A stretch of 64,000 nt of DNA from an uncultured Alteromonadaceae bacterium (GTDB taxonomy: Bacteria > Pseudomonadota > Gammaproteobacteria > Enterobacterales > Alteromonadaceae). Both the position numbers and the translations under genes were made by a program. The stretch covers positions 186,001 to 250,000 of the forward strand of contig CANLWS010000002.1 in NCBI GenBank assembly GCA_947494925.1, read 5' to 3'. The notes beneath the pieces are model-generated. The model did not search any database, was not told where the DNA came from, and saw nothing but the letters and a program-made list of their open reading frames with translations. Position 1 is the stretch's first letter. The number at the start of each line of letters is the position of its first letter. Positions 17,518 to 26,187 of this stretch are shown here, one piece after another.

Positions 17518-18555
17518 TCAGTGAATTAGCTTAAGCAGCTCTTTCGCTGAAATCGATTCACGGCTGCCGGTTTGCTGCATAGTACGTTCCTGCTTCTTAA
17601 TTAATTCAACAATACGTGAATTTACCGGACATGGGATCGAAAATTTTTCAGCTGCCTGCAAAATTGCCCCATTAAGATGATCTATTTCAGTTGACTTGCC
17701 CTGAGACAAATCCCACCACATAGACGTTCTGACAGTAGGATCTATCGCAAGCATTTTGTTCGCTACCATCTTGAAAAGAAAGGTGGGTAAAGACAGCACT
17801 TTTGGAAGCGCAGAACCCGGCAAGGCAGCCACTTTTGGTAAGGAAATATTGAGAGCATCAGTGACACTTAGAAGCTCACGCATTAAAGCGGCAATAACTA
17901 AGCGATATTCTCGTTTCTCCAACATTTTTTTAACCGGAATATCCGCCAATGCATTCACGCTGTTACCCAGATTAAGTTGCAGCTTTGCCCAAAGTAAGGC
18001 CTGCATTTCATTGGTAGTGGTGCTTGGCATTAGAGCATGATTTATCAGTTCAAGAATCATGCTCACCACTTCAGGACGTTGGGCAGAATTTTCGATGGTT
18101 AACACTCCCTCGGATCCGCGGTGCAAATGTCCGGGTTTTGGTTCTGCGACATTAAAGGGAACCATAACTCTGAGTACCAGATTATTAGGAAATGCTTTTT
18201 TTACCTGTTGATCCGAGCCAAGTCCGTTCTGACAGCAAAAAATAACTGTGTTGGCATCTACCAACTGACGTATGTCTTCGATAGCCTGCTCTACTCCAGT
18301 GCATTTTACTGTAAGCCACAGAAAGTCAAAGGTTTGAATGTTTTCAGAGTCAGGTGTCAGGCTGTTAGAATCAATGGCTTTAATGCCATGTAATTCTGCT
18401 GAGTGGTTCTGATAATCCGTCAAAATCAATCCATTATCTAGTTTCTTCTTAATTTTGGGACGACAAACCAAACTGACATTCAGTTTATTGACGGTCATGA
18501 CACCGCCCAAAAAGCAACCTATCAGACCGGCACCAAATACGACATGAGATTTCAT
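17518..18555 (-). CDS. panE: 2-dehydropantoate 2-reductase family protein
   Basis: A 345-residue ketopantoate reductase-type protein. It has an N-terminal NAD(P)-binding GAGLIGCFLGG loop, the CCQNGLGSDQ motif of the Rossmann domain, and the C-terminal ApbA-type helical domain with LWAKLQLNLGNSVNALADIPV and STEIDHLNGAI, which carry the conserved Lys, Asn and Glu-type residues. The classical reaction reduces ketopantoate to pantoate in pantothenate synthesis. It is somewhat longer than E. coli PanE (303 residues), and genomes of this kind often hold paralogues, so the exact substrate is uncertain. It is divergent from the diguanylate cyclase gene. Confidence 0.82.
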   Translation of the reverse strand: MKSHVVFGAGLIGCFLGGVMTVNKLNVSLVCRPKIKKKLDNGLILTDYQNHSAELHGIKAIDSNSLTPDSENIQTFDFLWLTVKCTGVEQAIEDIRQLVDANTVIFCCQNGLGSDQQVKKAFPNNLVLRVMVPFNVAEPKPGHLHRGSEGVLTIENSAQRPEVVSMILELINHALMPSTTTNEMQALLWAKLQLNLGNSVNALADIPVKKMLEKREYRLVIAALMRELLSVTDALNISLPKVAALPGSALPKVLSLPTFLFKMVANKMLAIDPTVRTSMWWDLSQGKSTEIDHLNGAILQAAEKFSIPCPVNSRIVELIKKQERTMQQTGSRESISAKELLKLIH

Positions 18556-18764
18556 GTTTTTCCTTAGTCAATGTAGTAAGCACTGAAGCGTGTTGATCTT
18601 TGCCTTAATCCACCGCACCTGCAAATCAGCGCTGTGGCTAAAATGCGTTTAGTTGGAATAAAAGTTATACCGCAAATATCTTCGAGTCCAATACAAATGC
18701 TTTTCCAAGTCCAACTATATCCCCTACAATAGATTTTTTTAACTGCTGTATGAGATGATTTGGT

Positions 18765-19979
18765 TTGAAGCTCTTTCCTGGCCTGATTAAGCGATTATTT
18801 TTTCCCCTTTCCGGCTTTCTGTTTTTTATTTTTCTCGCTCAATATAACTTGCCTCTCATCGCAATCTGGTTGGATCAACTGCACTGGGTACCTTACCTCA
18901 CGCTAGGGTTTGCGGCACTTATCAGCTTACAATTTGGTCGCAGCCGTCTGTTTATCTGCTCTTTGGCGTGCATTGCCTTCTATCTGTCGCTGCATCTGTC
19001 CGTCGCTCAGCTCGAGAGTATCGTCTCCTGCATGATGATTTGTGTCAGTTGGCTTTTGTGGCGTCCTGACAAAGGACTGCAATGGCAGAATAGTTTGATA
19101 ACTTCGTTAGAAGTTTCAACAATTGTGGTAATCAGTTGGTTCAGCCTGCCCTTTCTTGAACAAACTCTGGCTCCGGTCACAGCAACACTTTATTCCTTAT
19201 TGATTGACCTTGGGCCCTTTTTCAGCGCACATTACAGTCCGTTTCAGCTTATTCTTGTCGGCTTTGTATTTGTAGCAGGCTTTATCAGAATATTGATATT
19301 ACCCACCAACAATCAAATTGCGCTTTTTGTGCTCTTGTTGGGTTTATCCATGATACTCGCACAGAGTAGCGCTAACTTTGTACTACTTGTCTTTATTGGT
19401 CTGAGCATCATTTTCATTGTAGCTACGCTAATTGACAGTTTTAACATGGCCTTCAGAGACGAACTCACTGGTATCCCTTCCAGGCGAGCAATGATGCAAT
19501 TTGTTCAAACCCTGGGACGCAGGTACATTGTGGTGATGTGTGATATTGACCATTTTAAGAAATTTAACGACACCTACGGGCACGATGTGGGTGATCAGGT
19601 ACTGAAACTGGTGGCCAGCAAACTTCAACAGGTTACAGGGGGCGGTAAGGCGTTTCGCTACGGGGGTGAGGAGTTTACCCTTATCTTTCCTCGTAAGGCT
19701 GAACATGAAGTAATACCACATGTTGAAGTTTTGCGTCAGATCGTGGCATCTTACCCCATAGTATTACGAGGTCAGGACAGGCCCAAGCAACCACCTAAGA
19801 AAAATGCAAAAGCTAAATCAGCAAAACCTGCCAGTAAAACAGTCCATGTTACATGTAGCTTTGGAGTTGCCGAAAGAAACGCGGAATCCAGCCAGTTTGA
19901 ACAGGTTATGAAAGAAGCGGACAAAGCTCTTTATGCTGCCAAAAAAGCAGGACGAAACTGTGTCAAATCCAACATCTAA
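18765..19979 (+). CDS. Membrane diguanylate cyclase (GGDEF domain) with basic insertion
   Basis: The 404-residue protein has about seven predicted transmembrane segments (residues 1-220), then a GGDEF domain: DELTGIPSRRAM, CDIDHFKKFNDTYGHDVGD, and the active-site RYGGEEF. It should make c-di-GMP from GTP. No RxxD inhibitory site is seen five residues before the GGEEF, so product inhibition may be absent. About 25 residues rich in Lys and Pro (RPKQPPKKNAKAKSAKP) are inserted before the HVTCSFGVAERN strand. The start is taken at TTG 18765, because in-frame upstream codons are stopped; its ribosome-binding site is weak. The glycosyltransferase follows after 14 bases. Confidence 0.88.
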   Translation: MKLFPGLIKRLFFPLSGFLFFIFLAQYNLPLIAIWLDQLHWVPYLTLGFAALISLQFGRSRLFICSLACIAFYLSLHLSVAQLESIVSCMMICVSWLLWRPDKGLQWQNSLITSLEVSTIVVISWFSLPFLEQTLAPVTATLYSLLIDLGPFFSAHYSPFQLILVGFVFVAGFIRILILPTNNQIALFVLLLGLSMILAQSSANFVLLVFIGLSIIFIVATLIDSFNMAFRDELTGIPSRRAMMQFVQTLGRRYIVVMCDIDHFKKFNDTYGHDVGDQVLKLVASKLQQVTGGGKAFRYGGEEFTLIFPRKAEHEVIPHVEVLRQIVASYPIVLRGQDRPKQPPKKNAKAKSAKPASKTVHVTCSFGVAERNAESSQFEQVMKEADKALYAAKKAGRNCVKSNI

Positions 19980-19993
19980 CAACAGGTGAATTC

Positions 19994-21223
19994 GTGAAAA
20001 TATTAGCCATCGGCTACGTATGGCCAGAACCTAATTCATCTGCGGCCGGTAAACATATGCTGAGTTTGCTGTCATTGTTTGATTCACAAGGATGGCAGGT
20101 GCATTTTGCCAGCCCGGCGCAGCGATCGGCTCATCAGATTGATCTCACAGACTTGGGTTTCATGGAACACGAAATCTCGCTAAACTGTAGCAGCTTTGAT
20201 GATTTTATAAGCACATTAGCACCAGATTTAGTGATTTTCGATCGTTTTATGCTCGAAGAACAATTTGGTTGGCGAGTCGCCAAACACTGTCCTGGTGCCA
20301 TCCGAATTCTGGATACCGAAGATTTACATTTCCTGAGAAATGCACGGCATGCAGCGCACAAACAGAAACGACAGCTTACCCAATCGGATCTTCAGAGTGA
20401 TATGGCGGCACGAGAAATCGCTGCTATTTATCGCTGTGACCTTAGTTTAATTATTTCTGATTATGAATTGTCGTTACTCAAAAATACCTTCTCAGTACCC
20501 GAGCAATTGCTGAGCCATACTCCCTTTATACTGCCAGCCTCAAAAGAGTCGAGTAGCCTTCCCAGTTTCCAACAGCGTTTTGGGTTTATCAGTATTGGCA
20601 ATTTTCGACATGAACCTAATTGGGATGCAGTATTATGGCTAAAGCAGGAAATATGGCCTGCAATACGAAAACAACTCCCCCAAGCGGAATTGCATATCTA
20701 CGGCGCTTACCCACCCCCCAAAGCGACGCAATTACACAATAAGCAACAAGGATTCCTAGTCAAAGGCTGGGTGGAAGATGCTGAAGAAGCCATGTCGGCT
20801 GCTCGGGTATGTCTGGCACCACTGCGCTTTGGAGCCGGTATCAAAGGTAAGTTAACCGAAGCTATGCAGTGCGGAACACCAAGTGTGACAACCCCTATTG
20901 GCGCTGAAGGTATGCAAGGAACATGTCCCTGGCCTGGTGTAGTTTCTGACAATATTGCAGATTTTGTAAATGCAGCAGTTAGTTTGTATAGCGATCAATT
21001 GGCCTGGGACAAGGCACAACAGCAAGCCCCTTTACTACTGGCAGAGAAATTTGATCGGAGCACCATAACAAAGGATTTAGTTGACAGAATAACAAGCATT
21101 CAGGCAGACCTGAACGCTCATAGAATGACTAATTTCACCGGTAAAATGCTGATGCACCATAGTATGAAAAGCACTCAATATATGGCTCAATGGATTGAAG
21201 CCAAAAATAAAGTCAGTCAATAA
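19994..21223 (+). CDS. Glycosyltransferase, GT4/GT1-like
   Basis: The 409-residue GT-B-fold protein starts at GTG 19994 behind AGGTGAA. The N-terminal domain begins MKILAIGYVWPEPNSSAAGKH, typical of GT4 enzymes. The C-terminal donor-binding domain has ISIGNFRHEPNWDAV, LPQAELHIYG, the GWVEDAEEAMSAARVCLAPLRFGAGIKGK-type region (KGWVED through GAGIKGK) and the EAMQCGTPSVTT motif with the donor-contacting Glu. Donor and acceptor are unknown. Only 14 bases separate it from the diguanylate cyclase, so the pair is probably co-transcribed, suggesting c-di-GMP-linked surface glycan synthesis. Confidence 0.85.
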   Translation: MKILAIGYVWPEPNSSAAGKHMLSLLSLFDSQGWQVHFASPAQRSAHQIDLTDLGFMEHEISLNCSSFDDFISTLAPDLVIFDRFMLEEQFGWRVAKHCPGAIRILDTEDLHFLRNARHAAHKQKRQLTQSDLQSDMAAREIAAIYRCDLSLIISDYELSLLKNTFSVPEQLLSHTPFILPASKESSSLPSFQQRFGFISIGNFRHEPNWDAVLWLKQEIWPAIRKQLPQAELHIYGAYPPPKATQLHNKQQGFLVKGWVEDAEEAMSAARVCLAPLRFGAGIKGKLTEAMQCGTPSVTTPIGAEGMQGTCPWPGVVSDNIADFVNAAVSLYSDQLAWDKAQQQAPLLLAEKFDRSTITKDLVDRITSIQADLNAHRMTNFTGKMLMHHSMKSTQYMAQWIEAKNKVSQ

Positions 21224-21308
21224 CGATGGATACTGGATTGTACATCAACGGATATTAGCTTGGTTTCGTAAGTTGAACAGGTGCTAACTAAGAGTACGCT
21301 GACGAGAA

Positions 21309-21349
21309 TTGAAATCCCTGAACCTTTAACAAGTAACAGGGATTTCGAT
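21309..21349. terminator. Long inverted repeat between convergent genes, possible bidirectional terminator
   Basis: GAAATCCCTG (21311-21320) and CAGGGATTTC (21337-21346) are perfect 10-bp arms with a 16-base loop; the pairing extends two to three bases further with one G-T. It lies between the convergent glycosyltransferase and ABC permease genes. No strong T run follows on either strand, so termination is less certain than a stable stem. Confidence 0.45.
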
Positions 21350-21363
21350 TAAAATAGAGATTT

Positions 21364-23880
21364 CTATTCCTGGCGCAAGGCACCAATAGGATTGGCGCTT
21401 GCCACTCTTGCGGCATTGCCTCCTACGGTCACCCAAGCAACCAACATCAATAACACGCCTACGGCAAGGCAAATAGGTCCTAACCACCAGGTCTCGATAC
21501 GATAAGGGAAAGTCTCCAGCCAACCCAACATTGCGTAAACAGATAATGGCCATGCGATCAGATTGGCAAAAAACACCGGTTTGGAAAACTGCCAAATTAA
21601 CAATGCAACTATGTCTCTTACTCTTGCTCCCATTACTTTACGAATACCGATTTCACGGGTACGGCGTTCAGTCGTGAATGCTGCCAAGCCATAAAGACCC
21701 AGACAGGCTATGACGATAGCCAGTAAAGAAAACACCAAAAACAGCTGTGCCTGAATTTGCTCGTCCTGATACTGAGCTTGCATCATTTCGCTGAGGAACT
21801 GCAGATTGATCGGTTGCATTGGCAGGTAGGTTTTCCAAATTCGTTCTACCTTGGTAATCAACGCTGGCAGATCATCCGTGTCAAAGGTCAGGCTTGCCAC
21901 TCGGAATCGCGATGGGTTCATCATATAGACCGATGGACGAACAGCGAACTTAATCGAGCGGAAATAGATGTCTGGGATCACCCCAACTATCGTCAGGTGG
22001 TGCATACCCGACCGGAAAACTTCAGCAGAAAGCGTCTTCCCAATGGCGTCCTGGGGATCAGTAAAACCAAATTTTTGTGCAGCACTGGCATTCAGTATTA
22101 CGTTTGCATTCCCCACTTCCGTTTCACTATCAATCGGTAGCATTTGATCAGTTCCATATTCCTCATCAAATAACCGTCCGGCCAGAGGCTGCACTTCGTA
22201 TGCCTGAAAAAATCCGAACCCCATATTATGATAGTTAAGTAATTCTGCGGAGTTCACTGTAGTGCCTTGTTGTTGTTCCAACAAGGTAAACTGAGTGTTG
22301 TTTTCATTGTCCTGAGTAGGCGATTCGGAAGAATATACTACTGAGGAAATTTCAGGTAAGTTTAATAACTCCTGCCGAAGGCTATCGCCAACCTCTTGCG
22401 TTCCCCCTAACCCAAGTATCAATTTGTCTTCGCTGGTGTAACCCACATCGATTGATTGAGCATACATGGTTTGTCCGTAAATCACGGCAGTACAAACGAC
22501 CAGCGAAATTGAGGTAGCGAACTGAAACACCACCAAAGCTGAACGTAATTTAGTCGATCCCACTGACTCCGCACCTTTGCTGGCTTTTAATATGTGGCCT
22601 GGTAAAAAACGCGACAAAAACAGTGCGGGATAGATACCTGCAAACAATCCGACTAACAGACCGCCAGCTAGAATTCCTCCTAACAACGTCAGATTATCTA
22701 ACAGACGTAGTTCAAGTTCGCGATTGAGTGCTTCGTTGTAAAAAGGTAATACAGCTTCAACCAATACCAGCGCAAACAAAAGCGCAATGAACACCAGCAC
22801 GATGGCTTCACCCAGAAATTGGATGGCCACCTGGGTCCTGGTTGCACCCAACACCTTGCGCATGGCCACTTCTCTCGCCCGTTGACTGGCTCGGGCAGTA
22901 GCCAGATTCATAAAGTTAATACATGCGATAATCAGTATCAGCCCAGCTACCAGCGTGAAGGTAATAATCATCTCTTCATCACCCAGAGCTCTGAAATCTC
23001 CCATGTTGCCCGCATCCTCTTTAGCCTTTAAATGTATATCCGGTATGGCCATCAATTTATGCTGCATGAAATCAGTTATTTGAGCGTCTTCCTCTAGCTC
23101 TCCCACATTGTCTTCATACATTTGTTTAAATGGGCTTTCATTGTTCACCCAATAACTTAATCTCTCCTGAAATTGTTCAATTTGTACACCTGGACGCATT
23201 TTGAAATAGGTATAAACATTGACACTAGTCCAGGTTTGCAAGGTTCCAGGCTCCCTGAATAGCTGCGGCATTAAGTGCACTATCATGTCTAAATCAAGGT
23301 GTGTGGCTTGCGGGAGGTCTTTAATTACACCGGTAACGGGTAAAGTCGTCACTTCATTTTGAGCACAACATATTGTCATGGTTTCACCCACCACATCTGT
23401 TCTGCCAAAGTAGCGGATCGCCATTCGCTCTGTAATGACCAAATCAAGTGGTTTGCTAAAAGAAGAGGCTTTGTCACCGTGCACAAAGGGTAAATCAAAC
23501 ACATCAAAGAAACTGCCATCTACAGCATTGAGTTGTTGAGAAAATGCATCATTTTCCTGGCGAATAGTCGCTCCGTACCTCACCAATCTGACACCAGATT
23601 CCACTTCTGCCGAGGCATAATCTCGCACTGCCTCCATCATACTGCCTGCCGAACGGACAGTTAAAAATGGTGGGCGATCCGGTGTTCTGTAGGCAGTATG
23701 TAACCTGACGACACTTTCTGCATCAGTCAGCCATTGGTCATAACCGGTCTCTTCATTAACAAATAACATGATGAGCAAGCAGCTCATCAACCCCAGCGCC
23801 AACCCAAAAATGTTGATAAACGAAAAAATGCCATTTTTAATAATGTTGCGCCATGCGGTGATCAAATAGTTTTTAAACAT
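21364..23880 (-). CDS. ABC transporter permease, MacB/FtsX type with two FtsX modules
   Basis: An 838-residue permease of the macrolide/antimicrobial-peptide exporter superfamily. An N-terminal transmembrane helix (AWRNIIKNGIFSFINIFGLALGL) is followed by a MacB-type periplasmic domain and a first FtsX module containing the REVAMRKVLGA motif. A second periplasmic domain and a second FtsX module with TREIGIRKVMGARVRDI follow. It forms the last gene of the adaptor-ATPase-permease operon and should pair with the ATPase at 23938. Substrates may be peptides, antibiotics or envelope lipids. Regulation probably comes from the divergent sigma-54 two-component system. Confidence 0.92.
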   Translation of the reverse strand: MFKNYLITAWRNIIKNGIFSFINIFGLALGLMSCLLIMLFVNEETGYDQWLTDAESVVRLHTAYRTPDRPPFLTVRSAGSMMEAVRDYASAEVESGVRLVRYGATIRQENDAFSQQLNAVDGSFFDVFDLPFVHGDKASSFSKPLDLVITERMAIRYFGRTDVVGETMTICCAQNEVTTLPVTGVIKDLPQATHLDLDMIVHLMPQLFREPGTLQTWTSVNVYTYFKMRPGVQIEQFQERLSYWVNNESPFKQMYEDNVGELEEDAQITDFMQHKLMAIPDIHLKAKEDAGNMGDFRALGDEEMIITFTLVAGLILIIACINFMNLATARASQRAREVAMRKVLGATRTQVAIQFLGEAIVLVFIALLFALVLVEAVLPFYNEALNRELELRLLDNLTLLGGILAGGLLVGLFAGIYPALFLSRFLPGHILKASKGAESVGSTKLRSALVVFQFATSISLVVCTAVIYGQTMYAQSIDVGYTSEDKLILGLGGTQEVGDSLRQELLNLPEISSVVYSSESPTQDNENNTQFTLLEQQQGTTVNSAELLNYHNMGFGFFQAYEVQPLAGRLFDEEYGTDQMLPIDSETEVGNANVILNASAAQKFGFTDPQDAIGKTLSAEVFRSGMHHLTIVGVIPDIYFRSIKFAVRPSVYMMNPSRFRVASLTFDTDDLPALITKVERIWKTYLPMQPINLQFLSEMMQAQYQDEQIQAQLFLVFSLLAIVIACLGLYGLAAFTTERRTREIGIRKVMGARVRDIVALLIWQFSKPVFFANLIAWPLSVYAMLGWLETFPYRIETWWLGPICLAVGVLLMLVAWVTVGGNAARVASANPIGALRQE

Positions 23881-23937
23881 AAGATTTCCAACTTTAAATC
23901 GTATTTTGATGTTGCTTTTTTACTGACAAGTTCATCA

Positions 23938-24621
23938 CTAGGAAACCGCTCTGACTCGCTCAGTAACCACCTGTCCATCGAACAGATTGATAGTGCGTCG
24001 GGCATAATCTGCGTGTGACGCTGAGTGCGTAACCATGACAATAGTCGTACCTTCATCATTCAATCCAAGTAACATCTCCATGACTTCCTGCCCATGGGCG
24101 CTGTCCAGGTTTCCTGTAGGCTCATCCGCCAGAATGAGTGATTGGTTTCCAACCACAGCTCGTGCGACAGCTACCCGTTGTTGCTGGCCACCGGATAATT
24201 GACTAGGCATGTGTTTAGCCCGGTGAGCAATCCCCACTTTATCCATCACAGCTTCGACGCGCTGCTTCCTTTCTGACGAGGGGATATTGTGATACAGCAG
24301 AGCAAGTTCTATATTCTCTTCAACTGACAACTCCTCTATCAAATTGAAGTTCTGAAAAATAAAACCAATGTTTCGTTTTCGGATTTCTGAAAGTTGCTGT
24401 TCAGAATAATCAGATACGTCCTCATCGTTAAAAATATATTGGCCCTGGGAAGGCCTATCTAACATTCCCACCAGATTCAGCAATGTGGATTTCCCACACC
24501 CTGAAGGTCCCATGATGGCTACAAATTCACCTTTTTCGATCTCAATATTGACGCCATTCAAAGCGGCCGTTTCCACTTCATCCGTGCGATATACTCTTGA
24601 TAAATTGTGAAGTTTTAACAT
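23938..24621 (-). CDS. ABC transporter ATP-binding protein (MacB/LolD-like)
   Basis: The 227-residue ATPase has Walker A GPSGCGKSTLLN, Q-loop region FIFQNFNLI, signature LSGGQQQRVAVARA, Walker B LILADEPTGNLDS and the switch histidine in MVTHSA. This is the short single-domain form of the MacB/LolD subfamily that drives FtsX-type permeases by mechanotransmission. It is the middle gene of the operon, 53 bases after the adaptor and 57 before the permease. Confidence 0.95.
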   Translation of the reverse strand: MLKLHNLSRVYRTDEVETAALNGVNIEIEKGEFVAIMGPSGCGKSTLLNLVGMLDRPSQGQYIFNDEDVSDYSEQQLSEIRKRNIGFIFQNFNLIEELSVEENIELALLYHNIPSSERKQRVEAVMDKVGIAHRAKHMPSQLSGGQQQRVAVARAVVGNQSLILADEPTGNLDSAHGQEVMEMLLGLNDEGTTIVMVTHSASHADYARRTINLFDGQVVTERVRAVS

Positions 24622-24674
24622 CGTTTAATTCCCCTACTTTTAATGTGTTGAGCAGATGATTTTGTCATCTGTTA

Positions 24675-26003
24675 CTAATTCAGTTTCAGTCTTTGCATAT
24701 CCTGGTAACTACTGTACGGACTGGTAACCACCCGTTCTCCCGCTTCAAGCCCCTCTATCACCTCAATAAACCGACTATTTCTTCGCCCCAACCGAACATT
24801 TCGTCTGACCGCTTCACTTTCATCTGCAGTCACCACAAATACCCAGTTTCCGCCTGTGTCCTGATAAAATGCCCCATTAGGTATCAATAACGCTTCAGCG
24901 GCATCGCCTAATGTAAGTTTGGTTTGGATAGTCTGACCTCTGCGGATTTGAGTTGGTTGTTGATTGGTGAACTTAAGATCCACCTCAAACTGGCCGTTTT
25001 GCACCTGAGGATAAATTTTGGAAATGGCCAACTCGTACTCATCGTAACGAGCGACCTGCCCTATATCGATGCGCCCCAGATAAAACTCATCAATAAATGC
25101 CGTTAATTTGTAATCATCTGGAGTGTCAATTTGCCCCAGGCGCTCGCCCCTTCCGATACTCTGGCCTATTTCCACATTAAAACCGGATAACTTGCCATCA
25201 ACTGGTGCTTTCACATTCATGTTTTCTAGATTCTGTCGCGAGATAGCCAAGTTACCTTCCAGACGTTGTGCCGTTTCCCGAAGAAAAATCAGTTGCTCTT
25301 CCTGCATGCGCGTATCAGAAGCCTGACTTTCGAGGGTTAAGATCAACCTGTTCTGATACCAGTCCAGTGTGTCTTTAGTATCGTCATAAGTAGATTGAAT
25401 AACGGCTCCGGTTTGCAGCAGTTCTTTTTCACGGGCTAATTGACGTGTCAGTAGTTTTATCTGATAACGAATATCCACCAGATTACGTTTATGTTGCAGG
25501 CGATTTTGCTCGAGGCTAAGCTCAATGCTGCGCATATTGTTAAGTTGCTCAGCCACTCTTGCTTCATTGCCCAGCACGCTTAACTGCAAAGATGCGTTGG
25601 AGAGTTCTACGATTAACTGGCCCGCTTTTAAAGTCGCTCCATCTTCCACCAGAATTCGTTCCACCCTGCCACCTTCAATGGCGTCAAGGTAAACTGTTTT
25701 AGCTGGTGTAACCCGACCACGAAGCGGAATAAAATCCTCAAAAATTCCTGATGTCACAGTAGAAACAACAATACGCTCTGCGTTAACTGCCAGTGATCTT
25801 CCGCTGTTCAGATTACCCCACACAAAAATCAGATACCCCACAACCGATATGGCAACAATCAAAATCAGCCACGTTTTGATCGTCTTTCTTGGTTTATTAA
25901 CTTTGCGATCCATACCAGCCCCGGACACTGCCGATGACGGTGAGAAACCTGGCTGAGATAGTTTGCTCACAGATGCTTGTTTGCTTTCATTTGATTTCAA
26001 CAA
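24675..26003 (-). CDS. Periplasmic adaptor subunit (HlyD/MacA-type membrane fusion protein)
   Basis: The 442-residue membrane fusion protein has an N-terminal cytoplasmic tail of about 40 residues and one transmembrane helix (TWLILIVAISVVGYLIFVWGN). Next come a lipoyl-like half (RILVEDGATLKAGQLIVELSN), a long alpha-helical hairpin (about 130-260), the second lipoyl half (NMNVKAPVDGKLSG) and beta-barrel and membrane-proximal domains (RRGQTIQTKLTLG, IPNGAFYQDTGGNWVFVV). It links the inner-membrane permease to an outer-membrane channel, which is not encoded nearby. It is the first gene of the operon; a -24/-12-like promoter lies just upstream of its start. Confidence 0.92.
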   Translation of the reverse strand: MLKSNESKQASVSKLSQPGFSPSSAVSGAGMDRKVNKPRKTIKTWLILIVAISVVGYLIFVWGNLNSGRSLAVNAERIVVSTVTSGIFEDFIPLRGRVTPAKTVYLDAIEGGRVERILVEDGATLKAGQLIVELSNASLQLSVLGNEARVAEQLNNMRSIELSLEQNRLQHKRNLVDIRYQIKLLTRQLAREKELLQTGAVIQSTYDDTKDTLDWYQNRLILTLESQASDTRMQEEQLIFLRETAQRLEGNLAISRQNLENMNVKAPVDGKLSGFNVEIGQSIGRGERLGQIDTPDDYKLTAFIDEFYLGRIDIGQVARYDEYELAISKIYPQVQNGQFEVDLKFTNQQPTQIRRGQTIQTKLTLGDAAEALLIPNGAFYQDTGGNWVFVVTADESEAVRRNVRLGRRNSRFIEVIEGLEAGERVVTSPYSSYQDMQRLKLN

Positions 26004-26039
26004 AAGTAGTCCAATTAAAAAGTCCCATGTAGATCACAA

Positions 26040-26056
26040 TACAACTATCGTTCCAA
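26040..26056 (-). promoter_or_regulatory. Candidate sigma-54 (-24/-12) promoter of the efflux operon
   Basis: On the minus strand the sequence reads TTGGAACGATAGTTGTA, with GG and the -12 GT separated by 10 bases as in the TGGCAC-N5-TTGCA consensus; the deviations are C-to-A in the -24 block and C-to-T in the -12 GC. It ends 36 bases before the adaptor ATG at 26003. The divergent gene encodes a sigma-54 activator, which supports the call. Start-site mapping has not been done. Confidence 0.5.
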
Positions 26057-26114
26057 CTTTTATCTGTTTGAATTTTAAAGATATTTTTAAATTTTATCAC
26101 TTGTGGCTAAATTT

Positions 26115-26138
26115 CAACTGTACGATTTCGTACAGTTG
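26115..26138. promoter_or_regulatory. Perfect 24-bp palindrome, candidate upstream activator site
   Basis: Arms CAACTGTACGA and TCGTACAGTTG are exact reverse complements separated by TT. The centre is about 75-80 bases upstream of the -24/-12-like element of the efflux operon and just upstream of the divergent response-regulator gene. This position suits an enhancer-type binding site of the sigma-54 activator, possibly also autoregulatory. Confidence 0.6.
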
Positions 26139-26187
26139 GTGTACGGTAATGAACACTTTTATCTACAACATCAAAGGTTTGTTTAAC

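Noticed and set aside
25963-26187. Open frame extending upstream of the sigma-54 response regulator into the adaptor gene
   Set aside because: The extra residues are low in protein character and overlap the efflux promoter and palindrome; GTG 26188 gives a normal receiver-domain start.
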